Shown: positions 35,096 to 44,090, counted from the stretch's first letter. The stretch: DNA of 64,000 nucleotides from Cytobacillus massiliigabonensis (GCF_900199725.1 NZ_LT904902.1:385395-449394); one strand, 5' to 3'. Notes: a model not told the origin generated them from the sequence alone. Program-made: numbers and translations.

Positions 35096-35693
35096 ACTTA
35101 GCGAAGCGATGATTTCCAATTACTTCTGTCACTGTTTGTGATCTCAACCATTTACTGCTAGTTTCGTCAGGATTAAAGAAATAAACGGAATCATTTCCTT
35201 TTCCTTCAAGAGCAAGTGCCTCCATAACTGCTTTTTTAGACTTTTTATCGGCAGGCTCGTTAATTGCCCCATTATCTACTGGTTGAAACTGTCTATCCTC
35301 ATAAATGACATCTTTAATTTTATCAGGAAAGCGATTATCTTCCACCCGGTTTAAAACGACTAGAGCAACAGCAACCTTTCCAGCATAAGGCTCCCCTTTT
35401 GCTTCAGCATGGACAAGTCTTGCAAGAAGATCCTTTTCTTCTTTTGTAATGGATTTAGGTAAAATTAGCTTTTCGCCAGGTCGGATTTTTTCTGACTTTT
35501 TATGATTAATTTTTATTAAATCTTTCTCAGATACTCCATGTTTCATTCCAATCTCAATAAGGGAATCACCTTTTTGAACCGTATAAATATCAACATGATC
35601 TAAAGTTTCAGCATACGTGTAATTTTTATCTGTTTGGAAAAACGGGAATGAGAGTATCATGAACCCTGCAAATACTGCTGCAAGTTTCTTCAT
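35094..35693 (-). CDS. LysM plus SleB/CwlJ-type cell wall hydrolase (YkvT-like)
   Basis: 199 residues, AAAGGAGGAG before the ATG. A signal peptide (LAAVFAGFMILSFPFF) is followed by one LysM repeat (about 36-80, YTVQKGDSLIEIGMKHGVSEKDLIKIN). The hydrolase_2 domain then covers ARLVHAEAKGEPYAGKVAVALVVLNRV, the presumed catalytic Glu in HAEA, and RQFQPVDNGAINEPA. In the family these cleave spore cortex or vegetative peptidoglycan. LysM binds N-acetylglucosamine chains. Confidence 0.92.
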   Translation of the reverse strand: MKKLAAVFAGFMILSFPFFQTDKNYTYAETLDHVDIYTVQKGDSLIEIGMKHGVSEKDLIKINHKKSEKIRPGEKLILPKSITKEEKDLLARLVHAEAKGEPYAGKVAVALVVLNRVEDNRFPDKIKDVIYEDRQFQPVDNGAINEPADKKSKKAVMEALALEGKGNDSVYFFNPDETSSKWLRSQTVTEVIGNHRFAK

Positions 35694-35910
35694 TTAATCT
35701 CCTCCTTTATACTTGCATGAGCAACGTATATAACCGTAACATAGAAAACTAAACACCTCCACACCTCAATTTCTTCCATAGAAATACAGTTAAATAATGG
35801 AACACCTATTCAGATTTTTATTATTAATACATTTTTCTAGTCAATTCGACCATTTCTGTTATAATGGGATAGGAAATAAAATGCTTTTGACAAATTGAAT
35901 AGGCAGAATT

Positions 35911-36000
35911 GTAGGGGAACCGTGTATTCGGTTGAGATTTCATCAGTGAGATGATAACCCTTTGAACCTGATCTGGTTGATACCAGCGGAGGGAACATAT
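35911..36000 (+). promoter_or_regulatory. TPP (thi-box) riboswitch
   Basis: GTAGGGGAACC, GTTGAGAT and the highly conserved segment ACCCTTTGAACCTGATCTGG ending at TACCAGCGGAGGGAA are present in order. The only visible departure is GTTGAGA for the usual GCTGAGA. It precedes a thiamine-precursor transporter operon; binding of thiamine pyrophosphate should favour the terminator at 36031. Confidence 0.96.
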
Positions 36001-36030
36001 TCTAATACATAGATGTGTTTAGTTTATATG

Positions 36031-36058
36031 CGCCCTGGTTCATGCCAAGGGCGTTTTT
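36031..36058 (+). terminator. Riboswitch-controlled terminator
   Basis: CGCCCTGG / CCAAGGGCG stem with one bulged A, followed by TTTTTATTTTG, between the TPP aptamer and the first ORF. Confidence 0.9.
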
Positions 36059-36120
36059 ATTTTGCAAAAAATCCATACATTCTGGAGAGCATAAGAATAA
36101 ATTACCTGGAGGTTAAAAGG

Positions 36121-37110
36121 ATGAAGAAATGGATCGCAATTATTTGCTCCGCACTCTTGCTTGCTGGCTGCAGCGGCGGTGAGGAACAAACAAAGGAAAA
36201 GAATGAAAAAGACTTGAAAAAGGTTACGGTTGTTCTTGATTGGACACCAAATACGAACCATACTGGCTTATATGTCGCCAAGGATAAAGGCTATTTTGAA
36301 GAAGAAGGTCTTGATGTGGAAATCATTATGCCTGGTGAAGCTGGCGCAGATCAGCTAACAGCATCTGGAAAAGCAGATTTTGGGGTTAGTTATCAGGAAA
36401 GCATTACTCAAGCACGTGTACAAGGAGTTCCTCTTGTTTCCGTTGCAGCAGTGATTCAGCATAATACTTCTGGATTTGCTTCCCCTGCCGAAAAAAATAT
36501 CAAATCACCGAAAGATTTTGCAGGGAAAACATACGGAGGATGGGGCTCACCTGTTGAGAAATCTGTTCTCGATTCATTAATGAAAATCGAAAAAGCAAAT
36601 GTTGAAGATGTTTCAATTGTTAATATGGGGGATGCCGATTTCTTTACGGCTGTCAAACGCGATATTGATTTTGCCTGGATTTATTATGGGTGGACGGGCG
36701 TGGAAGCAGAGCTGCGCGGGGAAAAAATTAATATGGTGTATTTAACCGATTATAGCGAAAAGCTTGATTATTATACCCCTGTGCTTGCAACAAATGAAAA
36801 AATGATTGAAAGCAATCCTGAAACAGTAAAAGCTTTCGTTAAAGCCGCATCTAAAGGATATAAGTATACCATCGAAAATCCTAAAGAAGCTGCTGACATT
36901 CTATTAAAAGCTGCCCCAGATCTGGATGAAAAGCTTGTGGAAAAAAGCCAGGAATGGCTAGCTCCCCGTTATCAAGACGATGCATCAAGATGGGGTGAAC
37001 AAAAGCTGGACGTTTGGAAAAACTATGCAGATTGGATGTTTGAAAACGGATTGCTTGATAAGAAATTAGAAGCTGAAAAAGCATTTACAAATGAATTTTT
37101 ACCTGAGTGA
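36121..37110 (+). CDS. thiY: ThiY-like ABC transporter substrate-binding lipoprotein
   Basis: 330 residues from ATG 36121, with GGAGG at correct spacing; the frame is open upstream through the riboswitch terminator, which is not coding. Lipobox LLLAGC, then an NMT1/THI5-like fold: VVLDWTPNTNHTGLYVAKDKGYFEEEGLDVEI, then QESITQARVQGVPLVSVAAV. Members bind thiamine pyrimidine precursors such as formylaminopyrimidine outside the cell and deliver them to ThiXZ. First gene after the TPP riboswitch. Confidence 0.93.
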   Translation: MKKWIAIICSALLLAGCSGGEEQTKEKNEKDLKKVTVVLDWTPNTNHTGLYVAKDKGYFEEEGLDVEIIMPGEAGADQLTASGKADFGVSYQESITQARVQGVPLVSVAAVIQHNTSGFASPAEKNIKSPKDFAGKTYGGWGSPVEKSVLDSLMKIEKANVEDVSIVNMGDADFFTAVKRDIDFAWIYYGWTGVEAELRGEKINMVYLTDYSEKLDYYTPVLATNEKMIESNPETVKAFVKAASKGYKYTIENPKEAADILLKAAPDLDEKLVEKSQEWLAPRYQDDASRWGEQKLDVWKNYADWMFENGLLDKKLEAEKAFTNEFLPE

Positions 37111-37123
37111 GGAGAGTTAGAGA

Positions 37124-37417
37124 ATGGCTAATGCATTAGTAAGTATACAAATCATACCAAAAACTAAAAACGGGGAAGATGTTATTCCTTACGTTGATGA
37201 AGCAATTCGTGTCATTGATGAATCAGGAGTAAAGTATGAAGTTCACCCGCTGGAAACAACTATGGAAGGCGAATTAGAGCATTTATTAAAAATCATAGCT
37301 GAAATGAATGAGAAAATGATTGAAAAAGGGAGCAGAAATGTTATTTCGCAAGTAAAAATTTTATATCAGCCTTCAGGAATTGAAATGAATGATTTAACGG
37401 AGAAATACCGTTCATGA
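37124..37417 (+). CDS. Thiamine-binding protein (YqgV/MTH1187 family)
   Basis: 97 residues, GAGGAGAG before the ATG, 13 bp after thiY. It shows the ferredoxin-like DUF77 fold: ALVSIQIIPKTKNGEDVIPYVDEAIRVIDESGVKYEVHPLETTMEGELEHLLKII. Family members bind thiamine. Its place inside a TPP-regulated transport operon supports that role. It is soluble and probably cytoplasmic. Confidence 0.9.
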   Translation: MANALVSIQIIPKTKNGEDVIPYVDEAIRVIDESGVKYEVHPLETTMEGELEHLLKIIAEMNEKMIEKGSRNVISQVKILYQPSGIEMNDLTEKYRS

Positions 37418-38181
37418 AGAACAATTTATTAAAAGGATGGAGACCAGCTCTTGTTCTCCTCCTTTTATTCATTATCTGGGAAATGTCCGTTAAACTAGCT
37501 GATATACCTGCGTGGCTTCTCCCGCCACCAACAGATATTCTTAAAGAAGCAATAGAAGGCTGGGGAAATTTTCATGAACATCTGCAATCAACAATTAAAC
37601 TTTCATTGCTAGGATTTATCATTGGCTCAAGTATTGGATTATTGACAGCTATTATTCTTCATCTTATTCCAAGTGTTAAAGAATCAATCTATCCTTTATT
37701 GATTTTATCACAGAATGTTCCAATTATTGTTCTTGCTCCTCTATTGGTTATTTGGTTTGGCTTTGGCTTAATGCCGAAGATTATTGTCATCACACTGGTC
37801 TGTTTCTTTCCCATCACTGTTGCTGCTTTAGATGGGTTTAGACAAACACCAAATGAACTGAAGCATTACATGATGATGGCTGGCGCTAATCGTAGACAGC
37901 TTTTCTGGAAGCTGGAGCTTCCCTTTTCCTTGCCGGCTATATTCTCCGGGTTAAAGATTTCAGCTACATATAGTGTGATGGGAGCCGTCATCTCTGAGTG
38001 GCTTGGTGCCAAAACAGGGATTGGTGTTTATATGACCCTAGCCTCCTCTTCTTTTCGTACAGATCGAGTATTTGTAGCGATCGTATTTATTATGATATTG
38101 AGCCTTTTATTATTTATGCTCATTCTGCTGGCAGAACGATTTCTAGTCCGCTGGAAAAGAATGGAGGATGATAGAAAATGA
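37414..38181 (+). CDS. thiX: ThiX-like ABC transporter permease
   Basis: 255 residues, six membrane helices, ATG overlapping the previous stop by four bases. The EAA loop reads ELKHYMMMAGANRRQLFWKLELPFSLPAIFSGLKIS. Related to SsuC/TauC-type permeases, but in this operon it would carry a thiamine pyrimidine precursor. Overlaps thiZ by four bases, indicating strict co-translation. Confidence 0.93.
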   Translation: MKNNLLKGWRPALVLLLLFIIWEMSVKLADIPAWLLPPPTDILKEAIEGWGNFHEHLQSTIKLSLLGFIIGSSIGLLTAIILHLIPSVKESIYPLLILSQNVPIIVLAPLLVIWFGFGLMPKIIVITLVCFFPITVAALDGFRQTPNELKHYMMMAGANRRQLFWKLELPFSLPAIFSGLKISATYSVMGAVISEWLGAKTGIGVYMTLASSSFRTDRVFVAIVFIMILSLLLFMLILLAERFLVRWKRMEDDRK

Positions 38182-38933
38182 GTATACTTTCAATTGAAAA
38201 TGTCTCGAAAAGGTTTGGAGAAAACGAGGTTATTCGAAAATTAAGCTTGGATGTAAAAGCAGGTGAATTCGTCTCTATCCTTGGACCGTCTGGCAGCGGA
38301 AAAAGTACAATTTTCAATTTAGTCGGAGGGCTGCTAGCTCCAGATGAAGGAACGATTCGATTACAAAATGAAAGTATTATTGGAAAGCGCGGCTCCATTA
38401 GCTATATGCCGCAATCACCTTCTTTGCTTCCATGGCGCACGATTCTGCAGAATGTGTTATTAGGACAGGAACTTAAAGGGGATATCAATCGAGAAAAGGC
38501 AATTGATATGATTGAAAAGGCAGGACTGAAAGAATATATACATTCCTACCCGCATGAATTATCAGGTGGAATGAAACAGCGAGTGGCATTTATACGTGCA
38601 CTCTTAAGCCCTCAGCCAATCATTCTGCTGGATGAACCTTTTTCTGCTCTCGATGAAATGACAAGGCTCGATATGCAAAAATGGCTTCTCGATATATGGG
38701 ATTCGCATAGACCAACCATCCTCTTTGTTACCCATAATATTGAGGAAGCACTTTTCCTTTCGGATCGTATTTTTATTCTTTCTCACCGGCCATCACATGT
38801 TATTTCTGAGCTTAAGGTTCCTTTTAGCCGCCCAAGAAATGAAGAGCTTTTACTTGAAGAACGATTTTTGCAAAGCAAGAGAAAAATTCACTTTGCCTTA
38901 AAAAGGAGGGATGGAGATGAAATCAATGATTGA
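38178..38933 (+). CDS. thiZ: ThiZ-like ABC transporter ATP-binding protein
   Basis: 251 residues. Walker A GPSGSGKST, Q-loop SYMPQSPSLLPWRT, signature ELSGGMKQRVAFIRALL, Walker B PIILLDEPFSALD and H-loop FVTHNIEEALFLSDR are all intact. It powers the ThiXY transporter from the cytoplasm. Its 3' end overlaps the TatD-family gene by 17 bp. Confidence 0.95.
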   Translation: MSILSIENVSKRFGENEVIRKLSLDVKAGEFVSILGPSGSGKSTIFNLVGGLLAPDEGTIRLQNESIIGKRGSISYMPQSPSLLPWRTILQNVLLGQELKGDINREKAIDMIEKAGLKEYIHSYPHELSGGMKQRVAFIRALLSPQPIILLDEPFSALDEMTRLDMQKWLLDIWDSHRPTILFVTHNIEEALFLSDRIFILSHRPSHVISELKVPFSRPRNEELLLEERFLQSKRKIHFALKRRDGDEIND

Positions 38934-39690
38934 TTCCCATATTCATCTCGATCATTATACGGATGAGGAAATTGAAGAAATTATCTCGAGTTCCCCAACC
39001 ATTCAATCCTATATTTCTGTTTCATATGACTTAGAATCAGCAAAGAGAAATCTTTTATTGTCTGAAAAATATTCAATCGTGAAGCCAGCTTTCGGGTATC
39101 ATCCTGAACAATCATTACCGAATGAAAAAGAGCTGGCAAATCTAATGACTTGGATAGAATCAAATAAAGAAAAAATGGTTGCCATTGGTGAAGTAGGACT
39201 TCCGTATTATTTACGAATGGAGACAGCCGACCCATCATTTCAACTACACGGATATATCGAGCTATTAGAAGCATTTATCATCCTCGCTAAAAAGTGGGAG
39301 ATGCCAATCGTGCTTCATGCAGTTTATGATGATGCCCCAGTCGTTTGTGATCTTTTAGAAAAGCACTCTATTGATAAAGCTCACTTTCATTGGTTTAAAG
39401 GGGACAGCAAAACCATACAGCGTCTCAAAAATAATGGCTACTTTATTTCCTTCACACCTGATATTGTTTATGAAGAAGAAATTCAACAAATTGCAAAAGT
39501 GTTCCCCATTGATCAAGTCATGATCGAAACAGATGGACCTTGGCCATTTGAAGGACCATTTCAGGGCAAATCTACCCATCCGAAAATGATGAATGAATCA
39601 GTTGGATTTATTTCGAAAATAAAAAAGATGCCTATACAAGATGTCTATCTTCAATTACTTGATAATACAAAAAGCTTCTATTCACTATAA
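38917..39690 (+). CDS. TatD-family metal-dependent hydrolase in the thiamine operon
   Basis: 257 residues; AAGGAGGG fits ATG 38917 (an ATG at 38911 is too close). Metal ligands follow the TatD order: IDSHIHLDHY, GEVGLPYYL, VLHAVYDDA, AHFHWFKGD and ETDGPWPFEG. TatD members are nucleases or amidohydrolases. Inside a TPP-controlled transport operon the likely role is hydrolysis of a thiamine breakdown product, analogous to YlmB deformylation of formylaminopyrimidine. That role is inferred, not shown. Confidence 0.88.
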   Translation: MKSMIDSHIHLDHYTDEEIEEIISSSPTIQSYISVSYDLESAKRNLLLSEKYSIVKPAFGYHPEQSLPNEKELANLMTWIESNKEKMVAIGEVGLPYYLRMETADPSFQLHGYIELLEAFIILAKKWEMPIVLHAVYDDAPVVCDLLEKHSIDKAHFHWFKGDSKTIQRLKNNGYFISFTPDIVYEEEIQQIAKVFPIDQVMIETDGPWPFEGPFQGKSTHPKMMNESVGFISKIKKMPIQDVYLQLLDNTKSFYSL

Positions 39691-39708
39691 AAGCCGTCTA
39701 AACAACGA

Positions 39709-39734
39709 AAAAGCAGGAAGTCTCCTGCTTTTTC
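39709..39734 (+). terminator. Intrinsic terminator of the thiamine operon
   Basis: AAAAGCAGGA-AGTC-TCCTGCTTTT perfect 10-bp stem with a T tract. Confidence 0.88.
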
Positions 39735-39744
39735 TAAAAACGAA

Positions 39745-39876
39745 TTATCTAAAACAAGCTGCGCCTACAATAATTAGAAGGATGAAAAGAACAACGATCA
39801 AGGCAAAACCGCCGCCGTATCCAGCTCCTCCGCCATATCCACAGCCGCCATAACCATAGCCGCCGTATCCATACAT
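39745..39876 (-). CDS. YjcZ family small glycine-rich membrane peptide
   Basis: 43 residues, AAGGAGGAG before the ATG. The N-terminus is Gly/Tyr repeats ([17 protein letters not shown]), then one membrane helix [21 protein letters not shown]. This is the YjcZ family, often annotated as sporulation-associated. It pairs with a second copy 43 bp away. It was probably produced by local duplication. Confidence 0.9.
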   Translation of the reverse strand: MYGYGGYGYGGCGYGGGAGYGGGFALIVVLFILLIIVGAACFR

Positions 39877-39919
39877 ACACTATCTCCTCCTTGCTGCCTA
39901 TAATTCATATCTCCTATTA

Positions 39920-40036
39920 TTAATATCCGTAACCACCGTAACCCCATGAAGCACCAATGATAATTAATAGGATAAACAATACTACAAGTAGAGCGAAGCC
40001 TCCACCGTAACCTGCGCCTCCACAATCATTTCCCAT
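39920..40036 (-). CDS. YjcZ family small glycine-rich membrane peptide, second copy
   Basis: 38 residues, AAAGGAGGTA before the ATG. It shares [24 protein letters not shown] with its neighbour but carries the Gly/Tyr repeat after the helix (SWGYGGYGY) instead of before it. Both would sit in the membrane as single helices. Confidence 0.9.
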   Translation of the reverse strand: MGNDCGGAGYGGGFALLVVLFILLIIIGASWGYGGYGY

Positions 40037-40137
40037 GTTCAAATACCTCCTTTGTTTGTTTCCATATATCCTATTCATTTACCCTAGATTGTGCGATAGA
40101 CGAATGCACAATTTTAGGTATTATCCCTATAATTAAG

Positions 40138-40164
40138 GAGGGGCCCTTTCTGAAAGGACCCCTC
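40138..40164. terminator. GC-rich stem-loop downstream of floT
   Basis: GAGGGGCCCTTT / AAAGGACCCCTC with one C-A mismatch and a 3-base loop. There is no clear T tract, so termination is probable rather than certain. Confidence 0.5.
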
Positions 40165-40249
40165 TAAGTGGATGTATTTCTGCATTTTCATTTATTTTCT
40201 CTTCATTAAAAATGGGCACTAATGTTTCTTAATTGGCATGTCTTTACCT

Positions 40250-41785
40250 CTATTGCAATTCACCTGTCTCTTCTTTTGTCTTTGCATCCTTCAATTCCAG
40301 CGTTAAATGATCTAGGCTTTCACGAATATTTGATTTTCCAGAGAAATTTTCTAATAGTTCCTTAACATCGATACCAGAAGAAGCTTTCAAAGTTTCCTGC
40401 ATCGTAGACATAAGGTTCGTTGCATAGCCAGTTACCTTATTCGCTCCCCCATTTTTCCCATCGCTTCCAGTATCAACCACAGTGATTTTATCAATATTTG
40501 AAAGTGGGCTTGCGACTTGTTTCGCATATTCCGGAAGCATCTTAAGAACCATATCCATGATGGCAGCTTGACCATACTGATCGAATGCTTCTGCAATTTT
40601 ACGCTTCGCTTCTGCTTCTGCAAGTCCTTTCAGACGGATAATTTCAGCTTCAGTTTCACCTTGAGCACGCTGTGAATCAGCTTTTGCCAGACCATCCGCT
40701 CTCACACGCTCAGCTTCAGCCTTTGCCTGTGCTTCAATTCGGTACTTATTAGCATCTGCTTCAGCAAATTGCTTCTTCTTCTCTGCTTCAGCAGCTTGCT
40801 CAACTGCATAACGATCTGCATCTGCTTTTTTCTTGACTTCAGAATCATATTGTCTTTCTCTTCTTAAAATTTCCTTCTCCTCTAATTCAATTTGTTTTTG
40901 ACGTTCAATAATCTTGATTTGCATTTCTTGTTCAGTTACTTCTTGTTTTGCACGAGCCGTTTCAAGATCATACGCTTGGTCTGCTCGTGCTTTAGCAATA
41001 TCCTGATCCCTTCGGTAATCCGCCATTTTCATCTGATTTTCTTTTTCTGCTTCAGCAATTTCAGTCGCTCTTTCTAGCTCAGCTTTTTGTGCATCCTTAT
41101 CGGCTTCAGCACGTTTTATTCGCGTTTCTTTTTCTGCTTCAGCAGTGGCAATATCAGCGTCCCGTTTCACTTGTGCAATTCTTGGCTTCCCTAATGAATC
41201 TAGATACCCATTTTTATCCCGAACATCTTTGATTGTAAAGGAAACGATAATCAGACCCATTTTTGCAAGGTCCTGCGAAGCAACCCTCTGAACTTCCTGT
41301 GAAAATTTATCCCTGTTTTTATAAATTTCTTCTACTGTCATCGAACCAAGAATCGATCTCAAATGGCCTTCAAGCACTTCTTTTGCTTCATTTTCCCTGT
41401 CTTCTTTCTTTTTCCCAAGAAATTGCTCTGCAGCTGTAGCAATTTCACCGATGGATCCGCCAATTTTAATAATTGCTGTACCATCAGCCATAACAGGTAC
41501 ACCCTGCTCTGTGTATACCTCTGGTGTTGAAACTTCTAATTTACTAGAAAGCAAGCTCAGCGGTTCTGCCTGTTGAAATACTGGCAGCACAAACGTACCT
41601 CCACCCCTAATTATCTTAATTTTGTTGCCGGATTCATCCACATGGACATTTTTACTGCCTAAATAGCTTCCAGTTACGATTAATGCTTCATCCGGTCCTG
41701 CGGTGCGGTACTTTGAAATAAAAACACCCAATAAGGCAATCAATAAAAATGCAACAATCCCAACGATAATCCAAATTTGAAGCAT
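40250..41785 (-). CDS. floT: Flotillin FloT (YuaG)
   Basis: 511 residues, GGGGGAGAG before the ATG. An N-terminal membrane hairpin (IVGIVAFLLIALLGVFISKY) is followed by the SPFH domain (about 30-200). A long Glu/Ala/Lys coiled coil (about 205-400, AEAEKETRIKRAEADKDAQ) and the flotillin C-terminal region follow. FloT scaffolds ordered membrane microdomains and affects fluidity, secretion and signalling. Downstream of yuaF, as in B. subtilis; controlled by the SigW promoter at 42376. Confidence 0.95.
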   Translation of the reverse strand: MLQIWIIVGIVAFLLIALLGVFISKYRTAGPDEALIVTGSYLGSKNVHVDESGNKIKIIRGGGTFVLPVFQQAEPLSLLSSKLEVSTPEVYTEQGVPVMADGTAIIKIGGSIGEIATAAEQFLGKKKEDRENEAKEVLEGHLRSILGSMTVEEIYKNRDKFSQEVQRVASQDLAKMGLIIVSFTIKDVRDKNGYLDSLGKPRIAQVKRDADIATAEAEKETRIKRAEADKDAQKAELERATEIAEAEKENQMKMADYRRDQDIAKARADQAYDLETARAKQEVTEQEMQIKIIERQKQIELEEKEILRRERQYDSEVKKKADADRYAVEQAAEAEKKKQFAEADANKYRIEAQAKAEAERVRADGLAKADSQRAQGETEAEIIRLKGLAEAEAKRKIAEAFDQYGQAAIMDMVLKMLPEYAKQVASPLSNIDKITVVDTGSDGKNGGANKVTGYATNLMSTMQETLKASSGIDVKELLENFSGKSNIRESLDHLTLELKDAKTKEETGELQ

Positions 41786-41800
41786 GTTCTCTCCCCCTAT

Positions 41801-42325
41801 CTAATATTCATTTCGGGGTACTACATAAAGAACCCCATTTTTCACATCAATAACAAGAACCTTTTCTCCTTCATTAATGCTTTTATTATCGAAGCTGGCA
41901 GCAGGCTTGGAAATTCTGCCGCTGTAGCTTTCAATCAAAATTTCTCCAAATCCATCCTTTGGAATCGGGATGATAACCGAAGCAATCCTCCCTTTTAAGG
42001 ATTCTTCCGTATATACAAGTGATTCTTCTGTATTGGCTAATGGAATAAGAACAAAAACATTTAGCAAAGTATCTAAAATAATCGAAGATATTGCAGCAAT
42101 AATCAATATAAGTACGCTATTCAGCCCAGTAAGGATCTCCATTAAATAGCCAATTGCAGATAAAAAGGTAAGGAAAGCTAACACTAGAACTGGATTCAGA
42201 AACCCTGCAGCCTCAGACAGTCCTTCTACCATATCGCTAAAAAACAAGTAAAGGATGATTAAGCTGCCAGAAATGACAAGTACATAGAGATAAAGTGTTT
42301 GAATAGGCAAGCCAAAAAGCTCCAT
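41801..42325 (-). CDS. yuaF: NfeD-like membrane protein YuaF
   Basis: 174 residues from ATG 42325, with AAGGGATG upstream. Three or four membrane helices are followed by a C-terminal OB-fold domain (GRIASVIIPIPKDGFGEILIESYSGRISKPAASFD). This is the NfeD-short layout; these proteins act with their operon partner flotillin. Separated from floT by 15 bp. SigW-type promoter directly upstream. Confidence 0.93.
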   Translation of the reverse strand: MELFGLPIQTLYLYVLVISGSLIILYLFFSDMVEGLSEAAGFLNPVLVLAFLTFLSAIGYLMEILTGLNSVLILIIAAISSIILDTLLNVFVLIPLANTEESLVYTEESLKGRIASVIIPIPKDGFGEILIESYSGRISKPAASFDNKSINEGEKVLVIDVKNGVLYVVPRNEY

Positions 42326-42375
42326 TTTTTCACATCCCTTCAAAATCTATTATCAGATATATTCGATTTAATTTA

Positions 42376-42403
42376 TATACGTTTACACTAGATAAAAGTT
42401 TCA
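42376..42403 (-). promoter_or_regulatory. SigW promoter of yuaF-floT
   Basis: On the minus strand TGAAAC, a 16-bp spacer and CGTATA match the SigW consensus exactly, about 50 bp before the yuaF start. Agrees with envelope-stress control of this operon in B. subtilis. Confidence 0.88.
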
Positions 42404-42415
42404 AAATTCTTACAA

Positions 42416-42450
42416 AATAAACAAGCACTAAGAATATACATTCTTAGTGC
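42416..42450 (-). terminator. Intrinsic terminator of the sufT-like gene
   Basis: GCACTAAGAA / TTCTTAGTGC perfect 10-bp stem. On the minus strand it is followed by TTGTTTATTTT. Confidence 0.8.
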
Positions 42451-42472
42451 CTGAATACTTTTACGTATAAAA

Positions 42473-42787
42473 TTATCTGTGAATACCAAGTGCGAGCTGA
42501 GCGTAACGGGACATTCTATCCTTTGTCCAAGGCGGATTCCAAACGATGTCCACATCGACCTTCTTAATTTCAGTAATATTATCTAAAATGGCACTTTTCA
42601 CCCCGCCAACAATTTGTCCAGCCATAGGACACCCCATTGATGTCATTGTCATGACAATATGCACATCATTTTCTTCATTAATATTAACTTCATATATCAA
42701 ACCTAAATTCACAACATCTATTCCTAATTCCGGATCGATAACTAATTCCAGCTCTTCAAATATTTTCTCTTTTAGAGTGTTGCTCAT
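42473..42787 (-). CDS. sufT: Iron-sulfur cluster assembly factor, MIP18/SufT family
   Basis: 104 residues, AGGAGGTT before the ATG. The DUF59 core DPELGIDVVNLGLIYEV and the reactive Cys motif TSMGCPMAGQI are present, as is the typical C-terminal WNPPWTKDRMS. Members help mature Fe-S proteins in the cytoplasm (YitW-like). Single gene. Confidence 0.93.
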   Translation of the reverse strand: MSNTLKEKIFEELELVIDPELGIDVVNLGLIYEVNINEENDVHIVMTMTSMGCPMAGQIVGGVKSAILDNITEIKKVDVDIVWNPPWTKDRMSRYAQLALGIHR

Positions 42788-42896
42788 TGACTAACCTCCT
42801 CAATTTGAAAAACAAAAATCATAATTGATATTTATTATCATTATAGAAAATAAAAAAAGACAAAGCAGTGAAACGCATCACACTTTATCTCTTCAT

Positions 42897-43676
42897 TTAT
42901 AATTGACGACCTTTGTTAAACTCGAGTAAAACCCTCTCTATTGCCCTTATTGGCTGCCTTGCAAATTGGGATAAGTATTGTGTATCTAACCTGCTATGCT
43001 GAGAGATTAAATAAGCTGAATGGGTTGCGTTTTCTTTTCTTAATGTATTCAGCGCTTTAATCATCCCATCTGCAGTTTCAATCCCAATCCCATGACCAAA
43101 ATATAATCCATTTCCTAAATAAACCGTATTCTCCCCTGTCCAAACAGGATGAGCAAAATCAGGATTATAAAAATATACGACATCCCCTGGAATAAAGTCT
43201 CTGCCGATTTTTGTAATAATGCCTAAATCACGGTCATAATTCCAATCCCAAACAAGAAGCCGCTGGAACAAAGAATTGAAATAGCTTGTCGAGATTGTAT
43301 CAAGAACTGCTTTGTAATAAATAATTACAATGGCAGTTGAACATTCAAATGCATATTCATCACTATTAATAAAAATATCATTAATTGCCTCAGATGGCAG
43401 GACAGATGGATTAAGCAAATACCCATATTTTATCTTTCGCCAAATTTTCGGATTGAATTTAGATGTTTGAAATGGAGCAAATGCAACATTACTTTCATGA
43501 AGCTTTCTAGCAGTTCGGATGATATTTTCTCTTAATTGGAGGTCAAATAGCAATTCATGGAGAGAACCGTACGTATGCTGTAATGGACTATTTTCTAAAG
43601 CAAGGTAGATCTCCCGCTTTATCCCTTGAAAACTGCCAACAGCCGGCTTTAATCCATAATCGCTAAGAACGATCAT
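42897..43676 (-). CDS. tgl: Protein-glutamine gamma-glutamyltransferase (spore transglutaminase)
   Basis: 259 residues, GGAAAGGCTGGG upstream. The active-site Cys lies in YAFECSTAIVIIYYKA, and the distal region GLYFGHGIGIETADGMI holds the expected His. Length and sequence match Bacillus Tgl, which cross-links spore coat proteins such as GerQ late in sporulation. Expected to be sigma-K controlled; I did not identify the promoter. Single gene. Confidence 0.94.
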   Translation of the reverse strand: MIVLSDYGLKPAVGSFQGIKREIYLALENSPLQHTYGSLHELLFDLQLRENIIRTARKLHESNVAFAPFQTSKFNPKIWRKIKYGYLLNPSVLPSEAINDIFINSDEYAFECSTAIVIIYYKAVLDTISTSYFNSLFQRLLVWDWNYDRDLGIITKIGRDFIPGDVVYFYNPDFAHPVWTGENTVYLGNGLYFGHGIGIETADGMIKALNTLRKENATHSAYLISQHSRLDTQYLSQFARQPIRAIERVLLEFNKGRQL

Positions 43677-43853
43677 TTTTTTCCCAGCCTTTCTATAAGG
43701 TTTTATTTTACCTTATGGCATATGATCCTGGTTGGTTCCAATTAACCTGCCGTTCAATATACTTTTCCACTGCTGGGAATAGAATTTACTTTACAAAAGA
43801 TCGATTTAAATGCTAACTTAATTAAATAATCTTGTTTTTAAAAAGGTGAGAAA

Positions 43854-44090
43854 ATGAATAAAGAAATCATAAAATTCATACGTGAAAGCTATAATATGAC
43901 ACAACGAGACTTTGCTAAAATTGTAAGTTGCAGTTTTTCGCTGATCGCCTTAGTAGAAATTGGGAAAAGACGAGTAACATCTAACTTAGAAAGTAAAATT
44001 AAGACTGCATTCGATTTAGATGATCAACAGCTGCAATCAATCGCCTCACTCGTATCAGAGTTCAGTAAAGGCATTCCACCATTTATGTAA
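43854..44090 (+). CDS. XRE-type helix-turn-helix protein, 78 residues
   Basis: ATG with AAAAAGGTGAG upstream. Nearly the whole length is an HTH_3 domain: IIKFIRESYNMTQRDFAKIVSCSFSLIALVEIGKRRVTSNLESKI, with recognition helix near SCSFSLIALVE. No ligand-binding domain. It might repress a nearby or unlinked gene. It stands alone before the SASP gene. Confidence 0.85.
   Translation: MNKEIIKFIRESYNMTQRDFAKIVSCSFSLIALVEIGKRRVTSNLESKIKTAFDLDDQQLQSIASLVSEFSKGIPPFM

Noticed and set aside
36013-36120. N-terminal extension of the ThiY-like frame
   Set aside because: It reads through the riboswitch terminator and lacks a ribosome site. The signal peptide and GGAGG place the start at 36121.
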